From Buttiauxella gaviniae (GTDB lineage: Bacteria; Pseudomonadota; Gammaproteobacteria; Enterobacterales; Enterobacteriaceae), in assembly GCF_040786275.1 (NCBI RefSeq), contig NZ_JBFMVT010000002.1, positions 3,472,001 to 3,536,000 on the forward strand: 64,000 bases of DNA. The letters run 5' to 3'. The position numbers and the translations under genes were made by a program. Position 1 is the first letter of the stretch. The number at the start of each line of letters is the position of its first letter. This document shows positions 56,443 to 64,000 of the stretch, piece after piece. Below the pieces are notes generated by a model. That model was not told the origin of the DNA. It saw only the letters and a program-made list of their open reading frames with translations, and made no database searches.

Positions 56443-59400
56443 TTAATTAATCGCAAAATAGCTGCTGGTTAACAGCATTTCCAGCGGTGTCGGCGGGCTT
56501 ACGGCTTCGCCATATATCAGGTCGATGCCGATACCGGAAAGCGTGTCCATCACCATTGGCATATCGGCTGGGCCCGCAATAGTTTGCAGCGACTGGCGTT
56601 GGGCGTGGCCGTGAATAATAGTGACCATCATTTCGTCCATCAGATTGCTGTGCACGTTTTGAATCAGCTCTTCATCCACAATAATGTAGCTGAACCAATG
56701 GGGTGTAACGCGCTTAAAGATATCCAGATCGCGCCCGACGTGGCTCAGAATCAATGGGCAGCCGCTGTCGCGCAGCCGTTGCAGGTTTCGGTCAATTTTT
56801 TCATCTTCGTTTTGCAGCGCTTCGCAGGGGATCATCAAATGCAGCAAGCGTGCAGGCAGCGTTCCGTTGGATAAATGTGCCAACAGCTCATCAACGACAT
56901 GATCGTTTGCCAGACCGTGAGAGGAGAGGGTAAGCGCTACGCCAAAGCCTTTATTCGTCACCTGTTGGGCAAACTTAGTGAAGAATTCATTAAAAATCCG
57001 CCGATCGAGCGCGCATTGCAGCTCTTTGTCGGTCACTGCGTCGCGCAACATCGTTTCGTCAATCACCACGCCGTCGCTTCCCCAGAAACGTAGCGACATC
57101 AAATAGAAGCTGGTGGATTCCGGCACGCGCGGCGGGGCAACGCCTCTGGTGATCATCAGAATAGGGTTTTCATGGATGATCCGTTTTTGCTCTTCCAGCG
57201 AGAGGCTTTGGCCGTTTTTACCGATCTCATGTTCTGAAGATTCAAAGACCGTCACTCGCCCACGGCCCCCGTTTTTAGAGGCGTAGCATGCAATATCTGC
57301 CTGAGAAAGCACTTCGGAGGCGACTCGATTATCGGCATCAATTTGGGTGATTCCGGCGCTCGCACCGATGCGGTGTAAACGTCCGTTCCACGTAAAGTGA
57401 TAGTCGTTAATGCTCTGGATAATACGCTCAGAAATATGGCGGGCGTTGTCCGCCGAGCAGTCCGGCAATAGCAGACCAAACTCATCCCCACCCAGACGCG
57501 CCAGGAAATCCCCGGTGCGTAACATACTGAGCATTAATGACGAAAGCTCGCGCAGCAGCGCATCTCCCGCCGCGTGGCCTGCAGTGTCATTCACCGCTTT
57601 GAAGCGGTCGAGATCGATAAACACCAGAGCGTGGCGCTGGCGATTTTCCCCCGCGCTTTGCAACAAACGTTTGAGGTGATTTTCGAAACTGGCACGGTTA
57701 GCCAGATGCGTCAGCCCGTCGTGAGAGGCGCTGTAACTCAGTTGCTTGAGCATTTTGCGCGATTCAGTCACATCCTGAATAACCAGTACTGAGCCAATGC
57801 TTTGCCCGTCGAGCGTGGTTAAAGGCGTAATGCTGTAATGGATGTCGTAGCTGCCGCCGTTGCGGCAATGCAGAACCACATCGTGTTCAATCGTAGTGCG
57901 TGAATAATCGCCGCTGTGAATGTTTTCCATCACGGGCCCTGTGTCGCCGAATGTGATGTGCAAAATCGCCAGAATATGTTGGCCAATTGCCTGCTGTTGC
58001 GGCCAGCCGCTGAGTTTCTCGGCGATAGGATTCATAAAGGTGATATTCATATCAACGTCGGTACAGACGACGGCTTCACCAATCGAATCCAGCGTGATGT
58101 GCAGACGCTCTTTTTCCTGATACAGCGCTTCGTTCAGTTGCTTAACTTCTGTCATATCCATGTTGATGCCAAGCAGGCGCTCAACATCACCATTTTTATT
58201 TAAAACGCGGTTTGCCAGGGAGCGAATATGGCGAATCCCGCCTTTAACATGGATGCGGTACTCCAGTTTAAACGGTACGCGGGCCCGCAAAGCGTCATGT
58301 ACAACTTTCTCAGCGGCCGGGGCGTCGTCTGCGACAAGACGTTCAAGCCAGAGCGCGTAGGTAGGTTTTATATGCGAAGGGACTTCGTAGAGATCAAACA
58401 TCCGTTTGTCCCAGCTAATGACATCGCTGCCCAAATCCCATTCCCAGATGCCAATCCCGCCCGCTTCGTTAGCCAGGGTGATGCGTTCCATCAGGCGTTT
58501 GTTCACCCATTCGGTCTGTTTGAGGTCATTAATATCTTCGATTTGCGCGATTAAATAGAGGGGCGAGCCGTCAATGTCGCGAACGATTGACACCGCCAGC
58601 AGAGCCCACACCACATCACCTTTGCTGGTGTAGTAGCGCTTTTCCATCGAATAACTATTAATGCTGCCGCTGACCAGCATATTGAGCTGCTGCAAATCGG
58701 CATGTAAATCTTCCGGATGCGTGATTTGCTGGAACGTCAGTGAACGGAGTTGTTCTGGCGTATAACCGAGAAATTTACTCAACGATTTATTGACTTGCAG
58801 CCACTGCCCATCGGTTGAAACCAGCGCCATTCCGATAGCGGAATACTCCATTGCATTGCGAAAGCGCGCTTCGCTTTCAGTGATGTGTTTACGTTCTTCA
58901 CGAAACGAATACATCACCATGGTCATCACATTCGCGGGCAAGAGAATCATCAGGAAGGGGAGCCAGGGGGCATTTTCCATGACGGCGGTGTGAGGTTGTA
59001 TGGTGATCGTGTTATGGGTGGCCATCATTAATGAGACAACCATTAGCGTGCCCAAAAATATAACGAAGGCTTCCAGGCGCGGCAGGCGAATTGCGCTCCA
59101 CATCAGGAAAACAATAATAAAGGTAAAGGGCCACGGCATATAACGCAGCGCAAGATAGCTGAGGGTTAAAGTAATAACAAAAGTGAATATTGTTTCCAGA
59201 AATAGTTTCGGGTTTTTATGGCGTAATAAATACTCAGGCTTAAACAATAATGCGGTCGGCACTAATGCCAGGGTGCCAATCGTTTCGGATAACATCCAAA
59301 CGAAAAATATTTTGGTCACGCTGCCGCCATCCGGGCCCGCCAGCCATACCGCCAGCACACCGCCGATAATCGGTGGGATTATCGCACTACAGATGACAAG

Positions 59401-59775
59401 GCTCACCCAATTATTCAGATTTTGTAATGGGTTATGTGAAGGTAGAAAACGCCGCAGTAATGATGCGCCCAGTAATGCTTCGATAATATTGATTGCCGTA
59501 TAGCCGAGATTAATTTCATTTATGGGCAGCAAAACAGCGGAAGCACATAAACTTCCCAGCGCACAAATGACAATGAGCATGGGCCACAGGCGAAGCGGAT
59601 TACGGAATAATGCCACCATCATGATAGAGGTTGGAAACCATAGCGGCGCTAAAACAGTACCCACCAGAGATAATTTCAGTGAGTAATAAGTAAATATAAA
59701 GCTTAAAACCCCCAACCCCACTGGCAGTACGAAGGAAGGCATTGCGATTAACTCTTTTGTGCTTTGTCTGGTCAT
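56443..59775 (-). CDS. dgcE: Diguanylate cyclase DgcE (YegE)
   Basis: An 1110-residue multi-domain protein close to E. coli YegE (1105). Order: MASE1 membrane domain (about residues 10-295, LAPLWFPTSIMMVA), three PAS domains (about 300-670), GGDEF (about 680-820) with intact ARLGGDEFGLLL, and a C-terminal degenerate EAL domain lacking the EAL, DDFGTG and K/E catalytic motifs. In E. coli it makes c-di-GMP at the top of the cascade leading to curli and cellulose. The N-terminal membrane region and PAS domains sense unknown signals, including GTP in E. coli. Confidence 0.95.
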   Translation of the reverse strand: MTRQSTKELIAMPSFVLPVGLGVLSFIFTYYSLKLSLVGTVLAPLWFPTSIMMVALFRNPLRLWPMLIVICALGSLCASAVLLPINEINLGYTAINIIEALLGASLLRRFLPSHNPLQNLNNWVSLVICSAIIPPIIGGVLAVWLAGPDGGSVTKIFFVWMLSETIGTLALVPTALLFKPEYLLRHKNPKLFLETIFTFVITLTLSYLALRYMPWPFTFIIVFLMWSAIRLPRLEAFVIFLGTLMVVSLMMATHNTITIQPHTAVMENAPWLPFLMILLPANVMTMVMYSFREERKHITESEARFRNAMEYSAIGMALVSTDGQWLQVNKSLSKFLGYTPEQLRSLTFQQITHPEDLHADLQQLNMLVSGSINSYSMEKRYYTSKGDVVWALLAVSIVRDIDGSPLYLIAQIEDINDLKQTEWVNKRLMERITLANEAGGIGIWEWDLGSDVISWDKRMFDLYEVPSHIKPTYALWLERLVADDAPAAEKVVHDALRARVPFKLEYRIHVKGGIRHIRSLANRVLNKNGDVERLLGINMDMTEVKQLNEALYQEKERLHITLDSIGEAVVCTDVDMNITFMNPIAEKLSGWPQQQAIGQHILAILHITFGDTGPVMENIHSGDYSRTTIEHDVVLHCRNGGSYDIHYSITPLTTLDGQSIGSVLVIQDVTESRKMLKQLSYSASHDGLTHLANRASFENHLKRLLQSAGENRQRHALVFIDLDRFKAVNDTAGHAAGDALLRELSSLMLSMLRTGDFLARLGGDEFGLLLPDCSADNARHISERIIQSINDYHFTWNGRLHRIGASAGITQIDADNRVASEVLSQADIACYASKNGGRGRVTVFESSEHEIGKNGQSLSLEEQKRIIHENPILMITRGVAPPRVPESTSFYLMSLRFWGSDGVVIDETMLRDAVTDKELQCALDRRIFNEFFTKFAQQVTNKGFGVALTLSSHGLANDHVVDELLAHLSNGTLPARLLHLMIPCEALQNEDEKIDRNLQRLRDSGCPLILSHVGRDLDIFKRVTPHWFSYIIVDEELIQNVHSNLMDEMMVTIIHGHAQRQSLQTIAGPADMPMVMDTLSGIGIDLIYGEAVSPPTPLEMLLTSSYFAIN

Positions 59776-60130
59776 TACCGCAAATCCGTTAAGGCGTGCC
59801 GCCAGGTGCCATGCCCGGATGCAAATAAAAAGATAAGTTTTGGTTTATGCTAGTACAAACAATTTACAATTCCTATGCAGTGCGCTCATAAATTAACATC
59901 AAGAACTCGTAAAAAGTGATATTTGAGATACTTATTTCCTCCTCTTGATAATAGTCATGTTATTGGAAAGGGCATTCCTTCATTTTTACCGGTCAGACAG
60001 GTGACAGGCGAAAATCGCCCGCTCGTGTGCATTACTCTGGTATCAGCGGGCGGAACTCCCTATAATTGCGGCGTTTGACGCAGTAGCGTCGCCCTTCCTC
60101 AACATTTAAGTCAACAAGGCTCGTTACAAC
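59776..60130. other. Divergent promoter region of yegE and udk
   Basis: About 355 bases without a gene. It must hold the yegE promoter on the left and the udk promoter on the right, the latter listed separately. I saw no repeat or operator that I could name. Confidence 0.6.
60038..60066 (+). promoter_or_regulatory. udk promoter
   Basis: A perfect -10 hexamer TATAAT (60061-60066) with TGGTAT (60038-60043) 17 bases upstream as a moderate -35. It would start transcription about 55-60 bases before the udk start codon. Confidence 0.6.
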
Positions 60131-60772
60131 ATGACTGACAAGTCCCATCAATGCGTCATCATCGGGATAGCCGGTGCGTCGGCTTCAGGAAAAAGTCTTA
60201 TTGCCAGCACACTGTATCGTGAACTGCGCGACCAGGTTGGTGATGAACACATTGGTGTCATTCCAGAAGACAGTTACTACAAAGACCAAAGCCATCTTTC
60301 GATGGACGAACGAGTTAAGACTAACTACGACCATCCTAACGCGATGGACCACAACCTGCTGTTCCAGCATTTACAAATGCTTAAAGCTGGCAACCCTATC
60401 GAACTGCCGGTTTACAGCTATGTGGAACACACCCGCACCGGTAACACCGTTCATTTAATGCCGAAGAAAGTCATCATTCTGGAAGGGATTTTGTTGCTGA
60501 CGGATGCCCGTCTGCGCGAAGAGATGAATTTCTCCATTTTTGTTGATACGCCGCTGGATATTTGCCTGATGCGCCGTATGAAACGCGATGTTAATGAGCG
60601 CGGTCGTTCCATGGACTCGGTTATGGCTCAGTACCAGAAAACCGTGCGTCCAATGTTTTTACAGTTCATCGAACCGTCCAAGCAGTATGCTGATATCATC
60701 GTGCCGCGCGGGGGTAAAAACCGCATCGCCATTGATATTCTTAAAGCGAAAATCAGTCAGTTCTTTGAATAA
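60131..60772 (+). CDS. udk: Uridine kinase Udk
   Basis: A 213-residue cytosolic kinase phosphorylating uridine and cytidine with GTP or ATP in pyrimidine salvage. Walker A is [11 protein letters not shown] near residue 13. [11 protein letters not shown] near 45, [12 protein letters not shown] near 66 and [12 protein letters not shown] near 117 match the family. Length is that of E. coli Udk. A GCGAGCG/CGCTCGC inverted repeat (60795-60821) follows without a T-run. Confidence 0.97.
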   Translation: MTDKSHQCVIIGIAGASASGKSLIASTLYRELRDQVGDEHIGVIPEDSYYKDQSHLSMDERVKTNYDHPNAMDHNLLFQHLQMLKAGNPIELPVYSYVEHTRTGNTVHLMPKKVIILEGILLLTDARLREEMNFSIFVDTPLDICLMRRMKRDVNERGRSMDSVMAQYQKTVRPMFLQFIEPSKQYADIIVPRGGKNRIAIDILKAKISQFFE

Positions 60773-60912
60773 TCACCCGGCATAACCGCCACAGGCGAGC
60801 GCAATATTGACACCCGCTCGCAATTCCCAGTATTTACCCGTCGTAGCGTGGCTATCTCAGCCTCGCTGTGGCAGGGTAGACAAAACTGAGCATGAGATAA
60901 GGAGCATCACTG

Positions 60913-61494
60913 ATGCGTTTGTGTGACCGCGACATAGAAGCCTGGCTTGATGACGGGCGCTTAACGATTACCCCTCGTCCGCCAGTTGAACGCATAAGCG
61001 GTGCTACCGTTGATGTGCGTTTGGGGAACAAATTCCGTACCTTCAGTGGTCATACCGCTCCGTTTATCGATTTAAGCGGCCCGAAAGATGAAGTGAGCGA
61101 AGCCCTGGAGCGCGTGATGAGTGACGAAATCGTCCTCAATGAAGGCGACGCATTTTATCTACATCCGGGCGAGCTGGCTTTGGCCGTCACGCTTGAGTCC
61201 GTTACGATTCCCGCTGATTTAGTCGGTTGGTTAGACGGGCGTTCATCTCTGGCGCGTCTGGGGTTGATGGTTCACGTCACCGCGCACCGTATCGATCCGG
61301 GCTGGCATGGCTGCATTGTGCTTGAGTTCTATAATTCCGGTAAACTGCCACTGGCGTTACGTCCGGGAATGATGATCGGAGCGCTGAGTTTCGAGCCGCT
61401 TTCTGGCCCGGCCGCACGTCCTTATAACAGCCGCCAGGATGCGAAATATCGCGATCAACAAGGCGCTGTTGCAAGTCGTATTGATAAGGACTGA
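60913..61494 (+). CDS. dcd: dCTP deaminase Dcd
   Basis: A 193-residue trimeric enzyme converting dCTP to dUTP and ammonia, the main route to dTTP precursors in enterobacteria. [18 protein letters not shown] opens the protein. The nucleotide-binding and catalytic segment is [27 protein letters not shown] with the family Arg-Ser and the catalytic Glu in IVLEFYNSG near residue 138. AAGGAG stands before the ATG. Length equals E. coli Dcd. Confidence 0.97.
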   Translation: MRLCDRDIEAWLDDGRLTITPRPPVERISGATVDVRLGNKFRTFSGHTAPFIDLSGPKDEVSEALERVMSDEIVLNEGDAFYLHPGELALAVTLESVTIPADLVGWLDGRSSLARLGLMVHVTAHRIDPGWHGCIVLEFYNSGKLPLALRPGMMIGALSFEPLSGPAARPYNSRQDAKYRDQQGAVASRIDKD

Positions 61495-61517
61495 GTTCCC
61501 ATCGATTTGAGGGCAAT

Positions 61518-63362
61518 ATGAAACGATTTTTAACCACGCTGATGATCTTGCTGGTCGTACTGGTTGCCGGTCTTTCAGCGTTGGTGTTGTTGGTTAACCC
61601 CAATGATTTTCGTGCATATATGGTGCGCCAGGTTGAAACGCGCAGCGGCTACCAGCTTAATTTGAGTGGGCCGCTACGCTGGCACGTCTGGCCGCAGCTC
61701 AGTATTTTATCCGGGCGCATGTCGCTGACGGCACCGGGTGCCAGCCAACCGCTGGTCAGCGCGGACAACATGCGCCTCGATGTGGCGTTAATCCCGCTGT
61801 TATCTCACCAGCTTCAGGTTCGTGAGGTGATGCTCAAAGGGGCGGTTATCCAGCTTACGCCGCAAACCGAAGAGCGCCGCCCGAAAGATGCCCCGGTTGG
61901 GCCATCAACTACGATTACCCCTCCTGATGAAGACCGTGGCTGGTCATTTGATATCGGTAAATTAAAAGTGGCGGATAGCGTCCTGGTGTTCCAGCACGCG
62001 GGCGACGAGCAAATTACCGTGCGCAATATCAATCTGCAAATGGAGCAGAATGATAAAAAACAGGCGCACATTGAGCTGAGCAGCCGTATTAATCGTGACC
62101 AGCGAGACCTGAATTTGTCGCTGGTCGCAGACCTTGATGCCAGCGACTATCCGCAGCAACTGAATGCCACAATCTCTAAACTTGATTACCAGCTTCAGGG
62201 GGCCGATCTCCCGGCGACAGGAATTGCCGGTAACGGGACGCTCGTCCTGCGCTGGCTTGAGCAGCAGCGTCGGCTTGAACTGAATCAACTTCAACTAACC
62301 GCTAACGACAGCGATCTGCAAGGTAACGCCAGCGTTGTGCTGGAAGAGAAACCTCAGTGGGTGCTCGATCTTCATGCCAATAAGTTGAATCTGGATGGCC
62401 TTGTTGCCGCCACTGCTGTAACCAGTACCAGGGCGGTGCAACAGGCGCAGCAGCAAAACACGTTACCGCGCCCGATCATCGCCTCCGGTATTGACGACGC
62501 CAGTTACCAGAACCTGCGTGCGTTTAGCGCTCAGGTGAAAATCGCCGCTTCCTCGGTACGCTGGCGCGGCCTGGACTTCACCGATGTGCAATCGGCGATA
62601 ATGAACAAATATGGCCTGCTTACGGTTTCGGAATTAACGGGGAAATTCGGCAAAGGCAGTATGTCGTTCCCCGGCGAGCTTGATGCGCGCCAGAATCACT
62701 CTCAGTTAACCTTCCAGCCTAAGGTTGAGGAAATTGAAATCGGGCCGATTCTGACAGCCTTCAACTACCCGATTGCTTTGTCTGGGGTGCTGTCGATGGA
62801 AGGTGAGTTCAGCGGCGACAAACTTAATGCCGATGCTTTCCGCCGCAGTTGGCAGGGGGATGCGAGCATCACCATGACCAACACCACCATGCAGGGGATG
62901 AACTTCCAACAGTTGATTCAGCAAGCGGTGACCCGCAGTAATGGCGATGTTCAGGCCCAGGAAAACGACGACAACGTTACGAGGCTCGACAGTTTATCCG
63001 CCCAGGCGAGTCTGGATAACGGTGATCTGGTGCTCAATAAAATGAGCGGCAAATCTTCCATGCTGGAGCTGACAGGCCAGGGGACGCTCGATCTCATTAA
63101 AGAGCAGTGCGATGCCCGCTTTAACGTTACGGTGCTCGGCGGTTGGAAAGGGGACAGCAAGCTGATTGATGTCCTGAAAACCACGCCAATTCCACTGCGC
63201 GTTTACGGCCCGTGGCAGAAGATGAACTACTCTTTGCAGGTGGATCAAGTGCTGCGTAAGCAGTTGCAGGGCGAAGCCAAACGCCGTCTGAATGACTGGT
63301 TAGATCGCCACAAAGACAGCAGCAAATCGAAAGATGTGAAGCAACTGCTGGATAATCTGTAA
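61518..63362 (+). CDS. asmA: AsmA, inner-membrane anchored envelope assembly protein
   Basis: A 614-residue protein (E. coli 617). One N-terminal membrane anchor (about residues 7-29) is followed by a long periplasmic region of the AsmA repeated beta-groove type, with the family start NPNDFRAYMVRQVETRSGYQLNLSGPLRWHVWP. The C-terminal AsmA domain contains NTTMQGMNFQQLIQQAV near 458. AsmA-like proteins bridge or modulate phospholipid movement to the outer membrane. It starts 23 bases after dcd and is probably cotranscribed. Confidence 0.95.
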   Translation: MKRFLTTLMILLVVLVAGLSALVLLVNPNDFRAYMVRQVETRSGYQLNLSGPLRWHVWPQLSILSGRMSLTAPGASQPLVSADNMRLDVALIPLLSHQLQVREVMLKGAVIQLTPQTEERRPKDAPVGPSTTITPPDEDRGWSFDIGKLKVADSVLVFQHAGDEQITVRNINLQMEQNDKKQAHIELSSRINRDQRDLNLSLVADLDASDYPQQLNATISKLDYQLQGADLPATGIAGNGTLVLRWLEQQRRLELNQLQLTANDSDLQGNASVVLEEKPQWVLDLHANKLNLDGLVAATAVTSTRAVQQAQQQNTLPRPIIASGIDDASYQNLRAFSAQVKIAASSVRWRGLDFTDVQSAIMNKYGLLTVSELTGKFGKGSMSFPGELDARQNHSQLTFQPKVEEIEIGPILTAFNYPIALSGVLSMEGEFSGDKLNADAFRRSWQGDASITMTNTTMQGMNFQQLIQQAVTRSNGDVQAQENDDNVTRLDSLSAQASLDNGDLVLNKMSGKSSMLELTGQGTLDLIKEQCDARFNVTVLGGWKGDSKLIDVLKTTPIPLRVYGPWQKMNYSLQVDQVLRKQLQGEAKRRLNDWLDRHKDSSKSKDVKQLLDNL

Positions 63363-63373
63363 TCTGCAAGACA

Positions 63374-63401
63374 AGTCAGAGAGAACCCAGGTTCTCTCTG
63401 A
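63374..63401. terminator. Inverted repeat between convergent asmA and yegH
   Basis: GTCAGAGAGAACC and GGTTCTCTCTGAC form a 12- to 13-base perfect stem with a tiny loop, just after the asmA stop. A T-run is lacking on both strands, so termination is likely but not certain. Confidence 0.6.
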
Positions 63402-63410
63402 CTGATTCAC

Positions 63411-64000
63411 TCAAACCTCAAAATCCATCTCTTCATCATTTTCCAGCGGCACAATCTGCACTTTCTGCACGCGATGGCTTTCCACCTGTAACGTTCGCAG
63501 CAGAAAATCGCCGACCTGCACGGCTTCTCCGGTTACCGGAATATGCTGCAAGGCTTCCATTAATAACCCGGCAATGGTGTGGTAGTTGCGCTTTTCATCA
63601 AGCGGCAGCGGCACATACTGGACGAGATCATCGAGCGGCATATGCCCGTTCGCGGTCCACGTTCCGTCCGGATTTTTTTGGATGTCATGCCGGGCATCTA
63701 TCTCTTCCACTTCATTCGGCAAATTACCGGCGATGGTTTCCATCACGTCACTTAATGTCACCACGCCTTCTACTGAGCCAAACTCATCCACTACAAATGC
63801 AAAGTGCGTTCTGGCATTGCGGAATTGTTCCAGAGCCGCAAGCAGAGGCAGCGTTTCCGGGAAAATCAGCGGCTGGCGAATCAGCACGTTAAGATTAAGC
63901 GCTTCGCCTTTAAGCGATTGCTGGAGCAAATCAATAACGTGTACCACGCCTAAAATCTCATCCCCATCGCCGGTAATGACGACGCGGGTATGCTGGTTTT
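63411..64000 (-). CDS. yegH: YegH, TerC-type membrane protein with CBS domains (C-terminal part)
   Basis: The reading frame stays open to the right edge, so this is the C-terminal portion (196 codons plus stop) of a protein that is about 527 residues in E. coli. The visible part holds the end of the first CBS motif (GDGDEILGVVHVIDLLQQ), the second CBS domain (QLIFPETLPLLAALEQFR, FAFVVDEFGSVEGVVTLSDVMETI) and the CorC/HlyC transporter-associated domain (DGTWTANGHMPLDDLVQYV). The membrane TerC domain lies outside. The position next to asmA matches E. coli. Its function is not established. Confidence 0.92.
   Translation of the reverse strand, partial: NQHTRVVITGDGDEILGVVHVIDLLQQSLKGEALNLNVLIRQPLIFPETLPLLAALEQFRNARTHFAFVVDEFGSVEGVVTLSDVMETIAGNLPNEVEEIDARHDIQKNPDGTWTANGHMPLDDLVQYVPLPLDEKRNYHTIAGLLMEALQHIPVTGEAVQVGDFLLRTLQVESHRVQKVQIVPLENDEEMDFEV

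Overview
The window is chromosomal DNA from a member of the Enterobacteriaceae. The block yegS-yegQ-baeRS-mdtDCBA-yegD-alkA-yegE-udk-dcd-asmA-yegH, and the block thiMD-yegW-yegV-yegU-yegT-fbaB, follow E. coli closely in gene content and protein length. ERIC and REP repeats and a CyaR small RNA also point to this family. It is not E. coli itself: the fimbrial operon is of the Salmonella fim type, and several accessory insertions are absent from E. coli K-12. Genus cannot be fixed from the sequence alone; Enterobacter-, Kluyvera- or Buttiauxella-like genera are plausible.

Layout. Bases 1-354 hold the end of an IS481-family element inserted in a GC-rich palindromic repeat. Then come a short CstA-type transporter gene, an unidentified periplasmic protein and a large MscS-type channel (355-5367). 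A fim operon (fimA-fimC-fimD-fimH-fimF, 5824-11432) faces convergent regulators fimZ and a probable fimY. Behind these lie a diguanylate cyclase and a PdeF-like phosphodiesterase, so the adhesion genes sit beside a c-di-GMP synthesis/breakdown pair. An orphan solute-binding protein follows. Next come a TPP riboswitch with thiMD, the yegWVUT nucleoside-type cluster and fbaB. An apparent catabolic cassette (enolase-superfamily enzyme plus a five-gene peptide-type ABC transporter, 26897-33329) lies between fbaB and yegS.

From yegS rightward the E. coli order resumes with modifications. The sRNA gene cyaR is split by a 122-bp ERIC element. A complete IS481-family element sits between mdtD and mdtC, separating mdtABC from mdtD-baeSR. 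A HigBA-type toxin-antitoxin pair lies between mdtA and yegD. A four-gene, AT-rich sugar-nucleotide/undecaprenyl-sugar cassette (WbpV/WbpL/PglD/WbpM types) lies between alkA and yegE. The window ends in the C-terminal part of yegH.

Points of most interest: cyaR interrupted by ERIC with its promoter, seed region and terminator all preserved; two IS481 copies in the same orientation in the same kind of repeat 40.9 kb apart, one of them breaking the drug-efflux/envelope-stress operon; the uncharacterised enolase-superfamily/ABC-transporter locus; and the isolated lipid-linked sugar initiation cassette. I found no CRISPR array, tRNA, rRNA or prophage.
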